DNA of 64,000 nt from assembly GCF_002858805.1 (NCBI RefSeq), contig NZ_PJZI01000006.1, positions 1 through 64,000 on the forward strand. The letters are read 5' to 3'. Each line of letters begins with the position of its first letter. Position 1 is the first letter of the stretch. A program made the position numbers and the translations under genes. The notes beneath the pieces are model-generated. The model did not search any database and had not been told where the DNA came from. It saw only the letters and a program-made list of their open reading frames with translations. The DNA is from Chimaeribacter arupi. GTDB lineage: Bacteria; Pseudomonadota; Gammaproteobacteria; Enterobacterales; Enterobacteriaceae. Positions 8,715-18,461 of this stretch are shown one piece after another.

Positions 8715-10280
8715 ATGCCTCAGAAACGCCCAGCACATTACCATGTGGTCAATCCCGGCGATGCCCACCCCCAGGGGTGGGACGTGCCGCCGGTCAACGA
8801 TTTACGCTCCGCCATCGCCTTGCTGAAAACCCTGCCGGGCCACTACCTGGAAACAGACCGCGAGACGGACCCCATCGGCGAACTGGCCGGGGTCTACCGC
8901 CATATTGGCGCCGGCGGCACCGTGATGCGCCCTACCCGCACCGGCCCGGCGATGCTGTTTAATAACATCAAAGGCTTCCCGGATGCGCGGGTGCTGGTGG
9001 GGATGCTGGCCAGCCGTGAACGGGTCAGCGCTTTGCTGGGTGCACCGGTACGTGAGCTGGGTATCCAGATGGCGGAAGCGCGCAGGAACGTCACGCCGCC
9101 GGTGATGGTAAAGCAACAGGATGCGCCCTGTCAGGAAGTGGTGCACCGCGCTGATGAAGCGGGCTTTGACCTGCGCAACCTGTTGCCTGCGCCGACCAAT
9201 ACCGCCGAGGATGCCGGCCCCTATTTCTGCATGGGGCTGGTGCTCGGCAGTGACCCGGATGATCAGGACAACGCGGATGTCACCATCCACCGCCTGTGCG
9301 TGCAGGGTAAGGATGAGCTGTCGATTTTCTTTGCGCCGGGGCGGCATATCGATGTGTTCCGCCAGAAAGCAGAGGCAGCGGGCAAGCCGTTGCCGGTCTC
9401 CATCAATATGGGGCTGGACCCGGCCATCTATATCGGGGCGGAGTTCGAGGCACCCACCACCCCATTCGGGTTTAATGAACTGTGCGTGGCCGGTGGCCTG
9501 CGCGGCCAGCCGGTCGAGCTGGTGGAGTGTTTGACTGTGCGCCAGCGGGCGATTGCCAGGGCGGAAATCGTGATTGAAGGGGAAATCCTGCCGGGTGTCC
9601 GCGTGGAGGAAGATCAAAACACCCATACCGGTAAAGCGATGCCGGAATTCCCCGGTTATACCGGTGAGGCGAACCCCTCGTTGCCGGTGATCAAGGTCAA
9701 GGCCGTCACCACCCGCAAAAACCCGATTCTGCAAACGTTGGTCGGGCCGGGTGAAGAACACGTCAGCCTGGCCGGTATCCCGACCGAAGCCAGTATCCAC
9801 ATTGAGTGCCAGGATGCGCTGCCGGGGCTGGTGAAAAATGTCTATGCCCACAGTGCAGGCGGCGGCAAGTTCCTGGCCATTCTGCAGGTGCAGAAACGTC
9901 ATGACGGCGACGACGGCATGACCCGCCAGGCAGCACTGATTGCGCTGGCCGTGTATCGTGAGCTGAAAAACGTCATTCTGGTGGATGAGGATGTCGACTT
10001 ATTCGATACCGATGATGTGCTCTGGGCGATGCAGACCCGCTTCTCAGGTGACATGGACGCGATCTTTGTGCCGGGTGTCGCCGGGCATGTGCTCGACCCG
10101 TCACAAACACCGCAGTATGACCCGCGCGTCACCGCCAAAGGCACCACCACCAAAACAATTTTCGACTGTACGGTGCCGTTCCACCTGAAAGAACACTTTG
10201 TCCGCGCGCAGTTCCAGGAGGTTGACCCGAGCCTCTGGGCACCTTCCCTGTTTGGGAAAACCAAACCGTCAGACGCGTAA
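8715..10280 (+). CDS. UbiD family prenylated-FMN-dependent decarboxylase
   Basis: 521 aa, close to the usual ~490-500 of UbiD enzymes, which reversibly decarboxylate aromatic or unsaturated acids using prenylated FMN. The catalytic Glu-Arg-Glu set is recognisable: an Arg in TIHRLCVQG (about R193) and the two Glu of AEIVIEGE (about E284 and E289). It is not the ubiquinone-pathway UbiD by context. It resembles the catabolic branch (gallate, protocatechuate or heteroaromatic carboxylate decarboxylases). No UbiX-type prenyltransferase is in the window, so the cofactor must come from elsewhere in the genome. The start ATG at 8715 follows GGGAGTACCGCGCC. The substrate is not decidable from sequence alone. 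Confidence 0.88.
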   Translation: MPQKRPAHYHVVNPGDAHPQGWDVPPVNDLRSAIALLKTLPGHYLETDRETDPIGELAGVYRHIGAGGTVMRPTRTGPAMLFNNIKGFPDARVLVGMLASRERVSALLGAPVRELGIQMAEARRNVTPPVMVKQQDAPCQEVVHRADEAGFDLRNLLPAPTNTAEDAGPYFCMGLVLGSDPDDQDNADVTIHRLCVQGKDELSIFFAPGRHIDVFRQKAEAAGKPLPVSINMGLDPAIYIGAEFEAPTTPFGFNELCVAGGLRGQPVELVECLTVRQRAIARAEIVIEGEILPGVRVEEDQNTHTGKAMPEFPGYTGEANPSLPVIKVKAVTTRKNPILQTLVGPGEEHVSLAGIPTEASIHIECQDALPGLVKNVYAHSAGGGKFLAILQVQKRHDGDDGMTRQAALIALAVYRELKNVILVDEDVDLFDTDDVLWAMQTRFSGDMDAIFVPGVAGHVLDPSQTPQYDPRVTAKGTTTKTIFDCTVPFHLKEHFVRAQFQEVDPSLWAPSLFGKTKPSDA

Positions 10281-10592
10281 TTCCCTCTGGCCCCTGTTTA
10301 CTGCGGGGGCCTTGCCGTACGGCCCTACCCTGTTCTCAACTCCTTGAAATCGCAGGGTTATCCTCATCCCCTCCCCTGCTCCGCGATAAGCCTTGGGTGA
10401 TCTTACTCACAGATTTATATCAAGTTTTTCCTGCCGGTGCCGATTTAGTGAGCCTCGGCGAGCGTAAAAAAAGCCCTGGTGCCTGTGCGCCGGGGCGCTG
10501 CCGGTAAGCCAGCGTACTTGGGCGTTATCCGGGCATACCCGGTATTAAGGGATGGCCGCGCTGCCGCATTCTATTTCAAAGGGGAAGAAGTG
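10281..10592. other. Intergenic region with chemoreceptor promoter
   Basis: A 312-base gap. After a weak GC-rich inverted repeat (GGCCCC / GGGGCC near 10290-10312, no U-run) it contains a good sigma-28-type promoter at 10420-10446 followed by a ~137-base leader to the chemoreceptor start. Confidence 0.5.
10420..10446 (+). promoter_or_regulatory. Sigma-28 (FliA) type promoter
   Basis: TCAAGTTT (consensus TAAAGTTT, one mismatch), exactly 11 bases, then GCCGATTT (consensus GCCGATAA, two mismatches). This class 3 flagellar architecture upstream of a methyl-accepting chemotaxis gene is the expected pairing. It suggests the receptor is co-expressed with the host's flagellar regulon. Confidence 0.7.
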
Positions 10593-12146
10593 ATGGTTTC
10601 TGTGAAAAATATGAGAGTGGGCCTCCGTCTGGGGGCGGCATTCGGGTTAGTCATCCTGCTTTTGATCATCGTCAGCACCACCGCCATCGTCAAAATCGGC
10701 AACATCAACTCCGCCGTGGATGGCATCGTCAATGACCGCTACATCAAAGTCCGGCTGGCGTTTGATGTCCGGGACGGCGTGAACGATCAGATCAAATTCC
10801 TGCGCGGCATCGTTATTGATACCGCGCGGCCGCAGTTCAATGAGAAACGGTTTAAGCAGCTCGCGGCCGCCACCACCCAGACCAACGAGGCGATTGAGAA
10901 AATCGCCCGCCTGCAGACCACCGCCGTCGGCCAGAAAAAAATCAGTGGGGTGAAAGCCGCGGCAGAGTCGTTTGAAACCCAGAAACAGGCCCTGATCGCC
11001 CTGGTGCGCGCCGGTGATGAGCTTGCCGCCGCCGAATATGTGCTGCTGAAAATCACCCCGGCGCAGAACGCGTTTCTCGACAGCGCAGTGAAGTTCGCCG
11101 ATTCCCAGTCCGGCCAGTTGCAATCTGAGGGTGCGCAAGCGCTCAAAGACGGCTCCACCGCCATCAATGTCACGCTGATTTTCTCCGCGCTGGCGATCCT
11201 GGCTGCGGTGCTGCTGGGCTATCTACTGACCCGTTCAATCGTCAGCCCGCTGCGTGACGCCGTCAGCGTTGCCGAAAATGTGGCGGCGGGCGATCTGCGC
11301 ACGGTGATCCGCGTCACCTCGACGGATGAAACCGGCCAGCTGATGCAGGCGCTGAAAAACATGAACGAAAACCTGCTGAAAATCGTCAATGAAGTGCGCA
11401 GCGGCACTGACCTTATCGCCAACGCCTCCGGTGAGATTTCCGCCGGGAATATGGACCTGTCAGTCCGCACCGAACAGCAGGCCAGCTCACTGGAAGAGAC
11501 CGCCTCCGCCATGGAGCAGATGACCTCCACCGTGCGGCAGAATGCTGACAACGCGCGCCAGGCCAACCAACTGGCGGCGCAGGCCTCCAGGGTGGCGACC
11601 GAAAGCGGCGACGCGGTGAAGCAGGTGGTCAGCACCATGAATATGATCAACACCTCGTCGAAGAAAATCGTCGACATCATCAGCGTGATTGACGGCATCG
11701 CCTTCCAGACCAACATCCTGGCGCTGAATGCCGCGGTGGAAGCCGCGCGTGCCGGTGAACAGGGGCGCGGGTTTGCCGTGGTGGCGTCTGAAGTGCGTAA
11801 CCTGGCACAACGTTCCGCCTCCGCTGCCAAAGAGATTGCCCAGCTGATTGAAGACTCGGTATCGAAAGTGGATGAGGGCGAGAAGCAGGTCGCCAAAGCC
11901 GGTTCGACGATGGAAGAAGTGCTGGCCAGCGTGAAAAGCGTGACTGACATCATGGGTGAAATCACCCTGGCCAGCGCGGAACAACGCAGCGGTATTGAAG
12001 AGATCAACACCGCCATCACCCAGATGGACCAGGTCACCCAGCAGAACGCCGCGCTGGTGAACGAGTCCGCCGCCGCTGCCCAGTCGATGCAGGAGCAGGC
12101 GCACCAGTTGGCGCGTGCCATCCGCGTGTTTAAGGTTGAGGCGTAA
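10593..12146 (+). CDS. Methyl-accepting chemotaxis protein
   Basis: 517 aa from the ATG at 10593, which has GGGGAAGAAG upstream; longer upstream starts lack this. Layout: an N-terminal membrane helix (~10-30), a periplasmic four-helix-bundle ligand domain (~35-185), a second membrane helix (~190-210), a HAMP domain (~212-265), and a long methylation and signalling coiled coil. The highly conserved hairpin tip IDGIAFQTNILALNAAVEAA is intact. It ends RVFKVEA and lacks the NWETF-type tail that binds CheR/CheB, so it behaves like the low-abundance receptor class. The ligand is unknown. A terminator follows. Confidence 0.93.
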   Translation: MVSVKNMRVGLRLGAAFGLVILLLIIVSTTAIVKIGNINSAVDGIVNDRYIKVRLAFDVRDGVNDQIKFLRGIVIDTARPQFNEKRFKQLAAATTQTNEAIEKIARLQTTAVGQKKISGVKAAAESFETQKQALIALVRAGDELAAAEYVLLKITPAQNAFLDSAVKFADSQSGQLQSEGAQALKDGSTAINVTLIFSALAILAAVLLGYLLTRSIVSPLRDAVSVAENVAAGDLRTVIRVTSTDETGQLMQALKNMNENLLKIVNEVRSGTDLIANASGEISAGNMDLSVRTEQQASSLEETASAMEQMTSTVRQNADNARQANQLAAQASRVATESGDAVKQVVSTMNMINTSSKKIVDIISVIDGIAFQTNILALNAAVEAARAGEQGRGFAVVASEVRNLAQRSASAAKEIAQLIEDSVSKVDEGEKQVAKAGSTMEEVLASVKSVTDIMGEITLASAEQRSGIEEINTAITQMDQVTQQNAALVNESAAAAQSMQEQAHQLARAIRVFKVEA

Positions 12147-12174
12147 ACCCCGGCCGCAGCGTCAGCGTTCACCC

Positions 12175-12200
12175 AAGCCAGTCAGTTGACCGGCTTTTTT
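12175..12200 (+). terminator. Intrinsic terminator after chemoreceptor gene
   Basis: AAGCC...GGCTT with an inner GTCA/TGAC pairing, followed by six Ts, 28 bases after the receptor stop codon. Confidence 0.75.
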
Positions 12201-12291
12201 ATGCATAAAAACACCCCGGATTATTTTTAATCTTCCTGGGTGGGGTAAGCCGTTGTTTAGCGGCGGCTCTTGTCACAGCCCGCCTTTTTTT

Positions 12292-12351
12292 GAACCAAAA
12301 AGGTACTGTAACAGTGTTTTTTTTACATTTTTTTAGTACTAAAAGAGTGTC
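12292..12351. repeat. GTACC element cluster A
   Basis: Two degenerate copies of the dispersed element: ACCAAAAAGGTACTGTAAC followed by a T-run, and AGTACTAAAAGAGTGTC at 12335-12351. This is the leftmost cluster I can find, in the gap before the ABC exporter. Confidence 0.6.
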
Positions 12352-12727
12352 ATTACGGCACATTGGTTATACGCTTATCAGCAGGCCTTTTCCCGCCGGG
12401 CCAGGCAAAAAGCGTCTCCTTTCCCGCCTGCCCTGCCCGCCTTCACATGTACATAATTTGACCTACCCACTATCTTAGTAGATGTCACTAAGCATTCCTG
12501 CACCATCCATAAACAACAATAGTCACAACACGTTATTACCGTGCGGCGGCGCGTGACCGGACGATCCCCGGCCTGCGCCCTATAGCCTTAACTTTGATGT
12601 CGTTTGACGAACACAGCGCCTGGTTTTCCGAACAGGAAAGAAGAGTGGCCCCGGTCACTACGTTATGGGACAGCCTGCCGATTGCCACAGGCTGCATCTG
12701 TGAATCACCTAACACGCGAGAGTCGCT

Positions 12728-14560
<1,833 letters not shown>

Positions 14561-14583
14561 CCCCATTTTCGGGGTATCATCAT

Positions 14584-14656
14584 GACACTCTTTTGATATA
14601 AAAAAAGTACTCTTACAGCACCTTATTAGTACCAATAAGGTGCTTTTTTTTACACC
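14584..14656. repeat. GTACC element cluster B (terminator-like)
   Basis: Contains GACACTCTTTT (a reverse half-element), AAAGTACTCTTAC, and a hairpin AGCACCTTATT / AATAAGGTGCT around AGTACC followed by a run of eight Ts. It lies between the convergent ABC exporter and LysR genes, so it can also serve as a terminator. Confidence 0.75.
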
Positions 14657-14658
14657 TT

Positions 14659-15561
14659 TCAGCTCTCTCTTTCTGCCTGCGTCCGGGCTTTGAAAAAGTC
14701 GATAAACGCCCGCACTTTTTCCGGTATGTGGCGGGTATTCGGGTAGAGGGCGGAAATCGCTTGCGACGGGAAGCGATGATCGGGCAACAGAACGGTGAGC
14801 CGTTGCTCCCTGACCAGCGGCTGTACCAGCCAGTCCGGCAGCAGTGCGACCCCACTCCCCGCCAATACAAAGGTCAGCAGGGCCGCAGCGCTGTCCGCCA
14901 GCCAGGCTGCGCCGCCTGCGACGTCAAAGGCCACGGTGTGGCCTTCCGGCGTTTTCACCGGCCAGTTCAGCGGCGACGCCAGGCGTGAATGGGCTATCCA
15001 GTGCGCCTGCGCCAGGCCGGCCAGATCCTGCACCGGATGGCGCGCCAGATACGCCTTTGCGGCCACCGGCAAAATGCGGAAACGGCCAATCCGCGCCGCA
15101 TGGTGGCTGGAGTCCCGCAGGCTGCCAAGACGGATTGCCACATCCACGCGCGCGGCGACAAGATCGGTATGCTGGGAGGAGGAGCTGTGGCGGATGCGTA
15201 ATTCAGGGTGATGGCGGGCAAAGGCCGCCAGCGCCGGGACTACCGCGTGCGCACCGTACTCCGGCGTGCTGGCAACATGCAAGGTACCCTGATACCCCTG
15301 ATGCTCTCCGCGCACCTCTTCCAGCGCCGCCTCAGCCGCGCGCAGCAACTGTTGGCTGTGGGCATAAAACCGCTCCCCGGCATCCGTCAGCGCCAGCTGC
15401 CGGGTCGTGCGGACCAGTAACGCCACGCCCAGTTCTTTCTCCAGCTGTTTCAGGTTAACGCTGACCACCGCCCTGGTCTGGCCCAATGACTGGGCGGCAC
15501 CGGTAAAGCTGCCCGCTTCCACCACCGCGACAAACATCGCCAGACGTTGCAAATTCAACAT
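14659..15561 (-). CDS. LysR family transcriptional regulator
   Basis: 300 aa with the standard LysR layout: an N-terminal winged helix-turn-helix (MLNLQRLAMFVAVVEAGSFT, recognition helix around residues 28-48) and a periplasmic-binding-like effector domain (~90-295). It is divergent from the MFS transporter gene, with 189 bases between the two starts, so it most likely controls that gene and itself. It belongs to the CrgA-like branch, judged by the opening residues. The effector is unknown. Confidence 0.9.
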   Translation of the reverse strand: MLNLQRLAMFVAVVEAGSFTGAAQSLGQTRAVVSVNLKQLEKELGVALLVRTTRQLALTDAGERFYAHSQQLLRAAEAALEEVRGEHQGYQGTLHVASTPEYGAHAVVPALAAFARHHPELRIRHSSSSQHTDLVAARVDVAIRLGSLRDSSHHAARIGRFRILPVAAKAYLARHPVQDLAGLAQAHWIAHSRLASPLNWPVKTPEGHTVAFDVAGGAAWLADSAAALLTFVLAGSGVALLPDWLVQPLVREQRLTVLLPDHRFPSQAISALYPNTRHIPEKVRAFIDFFKARTQAERES

Positions 15562-15750
15562 AGAAGGCCATCCCTGCTCAAAAGAGCCGGCAGTATACGC
15601 AGTTGCCGGGCAGGGATCCTACCCCTGCCTTCTGCACGGCAGATGCCGGTGCGTGGATTGTCAAAATTCCATTAACACTCTGGTCGCCTGCTGCGGCGTT
15701 ATCCTGCCCTCGCTCAGCCGCTACACTGGCCCCCTATTACAGGAGGCCCT

Positions 15751-17130
15751 ATGCCCTACCGCATCCGCGTTGCCGTACTCTATCTGCTGGGATTTTTTGT
15801 CGATTTAATCAATATGTTCAGTACCGGTGTCGCTTTTCCGGCTATCGGGCGAGCGCTGCATGCTTCCCTGGCTGAGCTTGCCTGGGTCAGCAATGGCTAT
15901 ATCCTTGGCCTGACCGTGGTGCTCCCGCTCAGCGCCTGGCTGATGCAACGGGTAGATGCCCGGCGCATCATGCTGTTATCGCTGGCCCTGTTCCTGCTGG
16001 CGACCCTGGCCGCCGGTACTGCTGCCCGCATTGAGACGCTGATTGGCTGGCGGATTGTGCAGGGGCTGGGCGGCGGGCTGCTGATCCCGGTCGGGCAGAC
16101 GCTGGCATACCGCCTCTATCCCCGCCATGAACGGGCCAGGCTGTCGGCTGCCATTATGCTGGTGGGGTTGCTGGCCCCGGCGCTCTCACCGGCGTTAGGC
16201 GGCCTGATTGCTGACCAGTTCAGCTGGCGCGGCATCTTTTTCGCCAGTTTGCCGCCGGCACTGTTGGCCCTGATCCTGGCCGCCTGCTGGTTACGCCCCA
16301 CCCCACCCCCGGCGGAACGCACCCCGCTGGACTGGCATGGCCTGCTTACCTTCAGCGCGGCCGTGGCGCTGTTGTTGCTCGGCCTGACCGGGCTGGCTGA
16401 ACACAGCATGCGCTGGCAACCCTGGGTGCTGGTCGCCGCCGGTGCGCTGCTGCTGGTGAACGGGATTCATCACAGCCGCCGCCACCCTCACCCGTTGCTG
16501 GCCCCGGTGCTGCTGCATGACCCGCTGTTGCGGATGGCTATGCTGATGTATCAGGCGATTCCGGGGTTGTTTATGGGGGTGAACCTGCTGGCAATGCTGT
16601 TTTTGCAGGCGCAGTTGTTAATGACTGCCGCTCAGGCCGGCGCCATGATGGTGCCGTGGGCGCTGGCCTCTTTTGTCGCGATCCTCACTACCGGCAAACT
16701 GTTTAATACATTGGGCCCACGCCCCTTGCTGGTTGCAGGTTGTCTGGCGCAGGGCGCAGGTATGCTGCTGCTGGCCCAGATCGCCGGCACCGGGCAAGAG
16801 ACGTGGCTGTTGGCCGCGTTTACGCTGATGGGACTTGGCGGCAGTTTGTGCAGCAGCACGGCCCAGAGCAGCGCCTTTCTGACCATACCTGACAGCCGGC
16901 TGGCGGCAGCCAGCGCACTCTGGAACATTAACCGCCAGCTCAGTTTCTGTCTGGGCGTCACGCTGGTCAGTATGCTGTTCGGTGTGTTGCAACAGCATAT
17001 GGATCTCTTGCGCGCCAGCCACGGCTGTTTTTATCTGGTCGCGGCCAGCACGCTGTTACCGCTGGCGGGCGTATTACGTCTGGATAACCGCGGCATTGTG
17101 CGGCGGATTGCCTTGTCTAAGGAGAGCTAA
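15751..17130 (+). CDS. MFS transporter, DHA2-type
   Basis: 459 aa of mostly hydrophobic helices, consistent with 12-14 membrane segments. The family motif C region is visible as LVGLLAPALSPALGG, with the usual DHA2 drug:H+ antiporter opening (FFVDLINMFSTGVAFPAIG). The start has TTACAGGAGG seven bases upstream. It is divergent from a LysR gene and followed by a 127 aa NTF2-like gene whose ATG overlaps this stop codon by one base. A drug or metabolite exporter under LysR control is the likely role. Confidence 0.88.
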   Translation: MPYRIRVAVLYLLGFFVDLINMFSTGVAFPAIGRALHASLAELAWVSNGYILGLTVVLPLSAWLMQRVDARRIMLLSLALFLLATLAAGTAARIETLIGWRIVQGLGGGLLIPVGQTLAYRLYPRHERARLSAAIMLVGLLAPALSPALGGLIADQFSWRGIFFASLPPALLALILAACWLRPTPPPAERTPLDWHGLLTFSAAVALLLLGLTGLAEHSMRWQPWVLVAAGALLLVNGIHHSRRHPHPLLAPVLLHDPLLRMAMLMYQAIPGLFMGVNLLAMLFLQAQLLMTAAQAGAMMVPWALASFVAILTTGKLFNTLGPRPLLVAGCLAQGAGMLLLAQIAGTGQETWLLAAFTLMGLGGSLCSSTAQSSAFLTIPDSRLAAASALWNINRQLSFCLGVTLVSMLFGVLQQHMDLLRASHGCFYLVAASTLLPLAGVLRLDNRGIVRRIALSKES

Positions 17131-17513
17131 TGAACCCCTATTTTCAACACGTGATTGATCTGCACATCGCCATTGAGCAGTGGCTTGGCAAAGGGACGGG
17201 CGAACTGCCCGCGCTGCTGAACTATTTTACGGACGATTTTTCGATGGTGACCCTGGGCGGCAGCACACTGGATAAACCGGCACTGGCCACGTTTTTCACC
17301 GCCCACGGCAACGCGCGGCCGGGGCTGGCGATTGATATCGAAGAGATGGCGCTGATTGCGCAATGGCCGGAGGGTGCCGTGGTCAGTTATCAGGAGCGCC
17401 AGCGCCTGCCCGGCCAGCCTGCGCATTTGCGCCGATCTACCGTGGTCTTCAGCCACACAGAGGCCGGGTTACAATGGCGGCATCTGCATGAAACGCCGGT
17501 AAGTGGGGCCTGA
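17130..17513 (+). CDS. NTF2-like (DUF4440/SnoaL-type) protein
   Basis: A small single-domain protein of 127 aa. Its start codon shares the last base of the MFS stop codon (TAATG), and AAGGAGAG precedes it, so it is translationally coupled to the exporter. The sequence pattern (an N-terminal helix with HVIDLHIAIEQW, then FTDDFSMVTLGG, then strand-rich sequence ending WRHLHETPV) fits the cone-shaped NTF2 fold used for small-molecule binding or isomerisation. The exact function is unknown; a role linked to the exported compound is an inference. Confidence 0.65.
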   Translation: MNPYFQHVIDLHIAIEQWLGKGTGELPALLNYFTDDFSMVTLGGSTLDKPALATFFTAHGNARPGLAIDIEEMALIAQWPEGAVVSYQERQRLPGQPAHLRRSTVVFSHTEAGLQWRHLHETPVSGA

Positions 17514-17527
17514 CAGGCTGCGTTTCA

Positions 17528-17640
17528 CCCACACTAAAATCACACCTATTTAGTACCAAAAAGGCACCTTGGCGGTGCCTTTTTAATTCCTCTTCAGTAC
17601 CATATTAGTGTATAGGGCTGAACACAGCGAGCACCTGACA
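17528..17640. repeat. GTACC element cluster C plus relic of a bla 3' end (left cassette boundary)
   Basis: 17528-17584 is almost identical (55 of 57 bases by eye) to 18385-18441, an offset of 857 bases. It contains ACACTAAAATCACACC and the inverted pair AGTACCAAAAAGGCACC / GGTGCCTTTTT. Beyond it, 17593-17640 still matches 18450-18497 at about two thirds of positions, and the latter is the 3' end of the beta-lactamase gene. The left copy therefore includes a decayed duplicate of the bla tail. The two copies bracket the toxin-antitoxin genes. Confidence 0.8.
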
Positions 17641-17746
17641 ACGGCCATTTGGATCATTGAAATGGCTCTCTGAGCGCATTCTGCCAGGGATAGACAATGT
17701 ATAAACAACAGGATATTATTTAACCATATCTACTGGGGAGGTAATG

Positions 17747-18001
17747 ATGGGTACGGTCAGAAAATGGGGTAACAGCGATGGTGTCATACTTAACGCCTTC
17801 CTGATGCGCGAAGCCGGTATCAGCCGTGGTGATGTGGTTGAACAAAAAGCGGTTGAAGGCGGCATTATGATATTCAAAGCCGCAAAGAAAAAACTCACTC
17901 TGGAAGAACGGCTGGCAATGTGTGACCTGGAAGCCCCTGCATTTTCTGAAGAAGAAGCCTGGGGAACAACGCTTGAATTTGTAGGCAAGGAGAAGCTTTA
18001 A
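17747..18001 (+). CDS. MazE/PemI-type antitoxin
   Basis: 84 aa with the AbrB/SpoVT swapped-hairpin opening (MGTVRKWGNSDGVILNAFLM) that binds DNA as a dimer, followed by an acidic, probably unstructured C-terminus (LEAPAFSEEEAWGTTLEF) that would wrap the toxin. I take the second of two adjacent ATG codons because GGGGAGG lies five bases before it. The stop codon overlaps the toxin start (TAATG). As in related modules it should repress its own promoter. The pair is boxed between the 57-base direct repeats at 17528 and 18385. Confidence 0.88.
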   Translation: MGTVRKWGNSDGVILNAFLMREAGISRGDVVEQKAVEGGIMIFKAAKKKLTLEERLAMCDLEAPAFSEEEAWGTTLEFVGKEKL

Positions 18002-18363
18002 TGGCAGCAGCCGGCAGGATCCCCGACCGCGGTGATATCTATTCTATTGATGTTTCACCAACACGGGGAAAAGAGTTACAGGGAGGCAGCAATGACCGGC
18101 GCTATGTACTGGTACTTAGCCATCAGTCCGTGAATCAGTTGGGGACAACATTATGCGCGCTCATTACCCAGGGCAGTGTTCCCGCCCGTGAAAAAGGGTT
18201 TACTGTGACACTGATGGGAAGTGGTTCAGCGACACAGGGTGTCGTCACCCTTTGCCATGTCCACACGTTTGATTTTCAGGTACGGGGTGCCCGTTTTATT
18301 GAAGAAGTTGATGACGTGGTGGTTGAGGAATGTCTTGATGTATTGGACGTCATGACGCACTGA
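18001..18363 (+). CDS. MazF/PemK-type endoribonuclease toxin
   Basis: 120 aa, full length for the MazF/PemK family. The opening GRIPDRGDIYSIDVSPTRGKE matches the family's RGDIYxVxxxPxxGxE motif. RRYVLVLSH and the conserved region around LCALIT follow. These toxins cut mRNA at short motifs when the antitoxin is degraded and stabilise plasmids by post-segregational killing. It overlaps the antitoxin stop by one base. The cleavage specificity cannot be read from the sequence. Confidence 0.88.
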   Translation: MAAAGRIPDRGDIYSIDVSPTRGKELQGGSNDRRYVLVLSHQSVNQLGTTLCALITQGSVPAREKGFTVTLMGSGSATQGVVTLCHVHTFDFQVRGARFIEEVDDVVVEECLDVLDVMTH

Positions 18364-18384
18364 CCAGTCCGTCCTTTCTCATTG

Positions 18385-18442
18385 CCCACACTAAAATCAC
18401 ACCTATTTAGTACCAAAAAGGCACCTTAACGGTGCCTTTTTT
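18385..18442. repeat. GTACC element cluster D (right cassette boundary, terminator-like)
   Basis: Near-perfect second copy of 17528-17584: AGTACCAAAAAGGCACC, TTAAC, GGTGCCTTTTTT. It lies between the toxin (+) and beta-lactamase (-), which are convergent. The hairpin with flanking A and T runs can terminate in either direction. Confidence 0.85.
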
Positions 18443-18461
18443 GCTCTAATTCAGCACCACA

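Larger units (their letters stand above)
12147..12727. other. Gene-free region before the ABC exporter
   Basis: A 581-base gap. It holds the receptor terminator, the first cluster of the dispersed GTACC element (12292-12351), and at 12474-12492 a small inverted repeat (CTTAGT, 7 bases, ACTAAG) next to a TTGACC box that could be a promoter with an operator for the ABC gene. The rest shows nothing clear. The ABC start has CGAGAG before it. Confidence 0.45.

Noticed and set aside
8802..9902. 366-codon minus-strand frame opposite the UbiD gene
   Set aside because: No ribosome site or domain; UbiD motifs on the other strand are complete.
11219..12172. 317-codon minus-strand frame opposite the chemoreceptor
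   Set aside because: The Ser/Ala-rich low-complexity product is the usual antisense image of the repetitive signalling coiled coil.
17528..18442. pdif (XerC/XerD) sites as the cassette boundaries
   Set aside because: The outcome looks similar, but the repeat has no dif-like 11-6-11 arrangement that I can see; it is the GTACC element.
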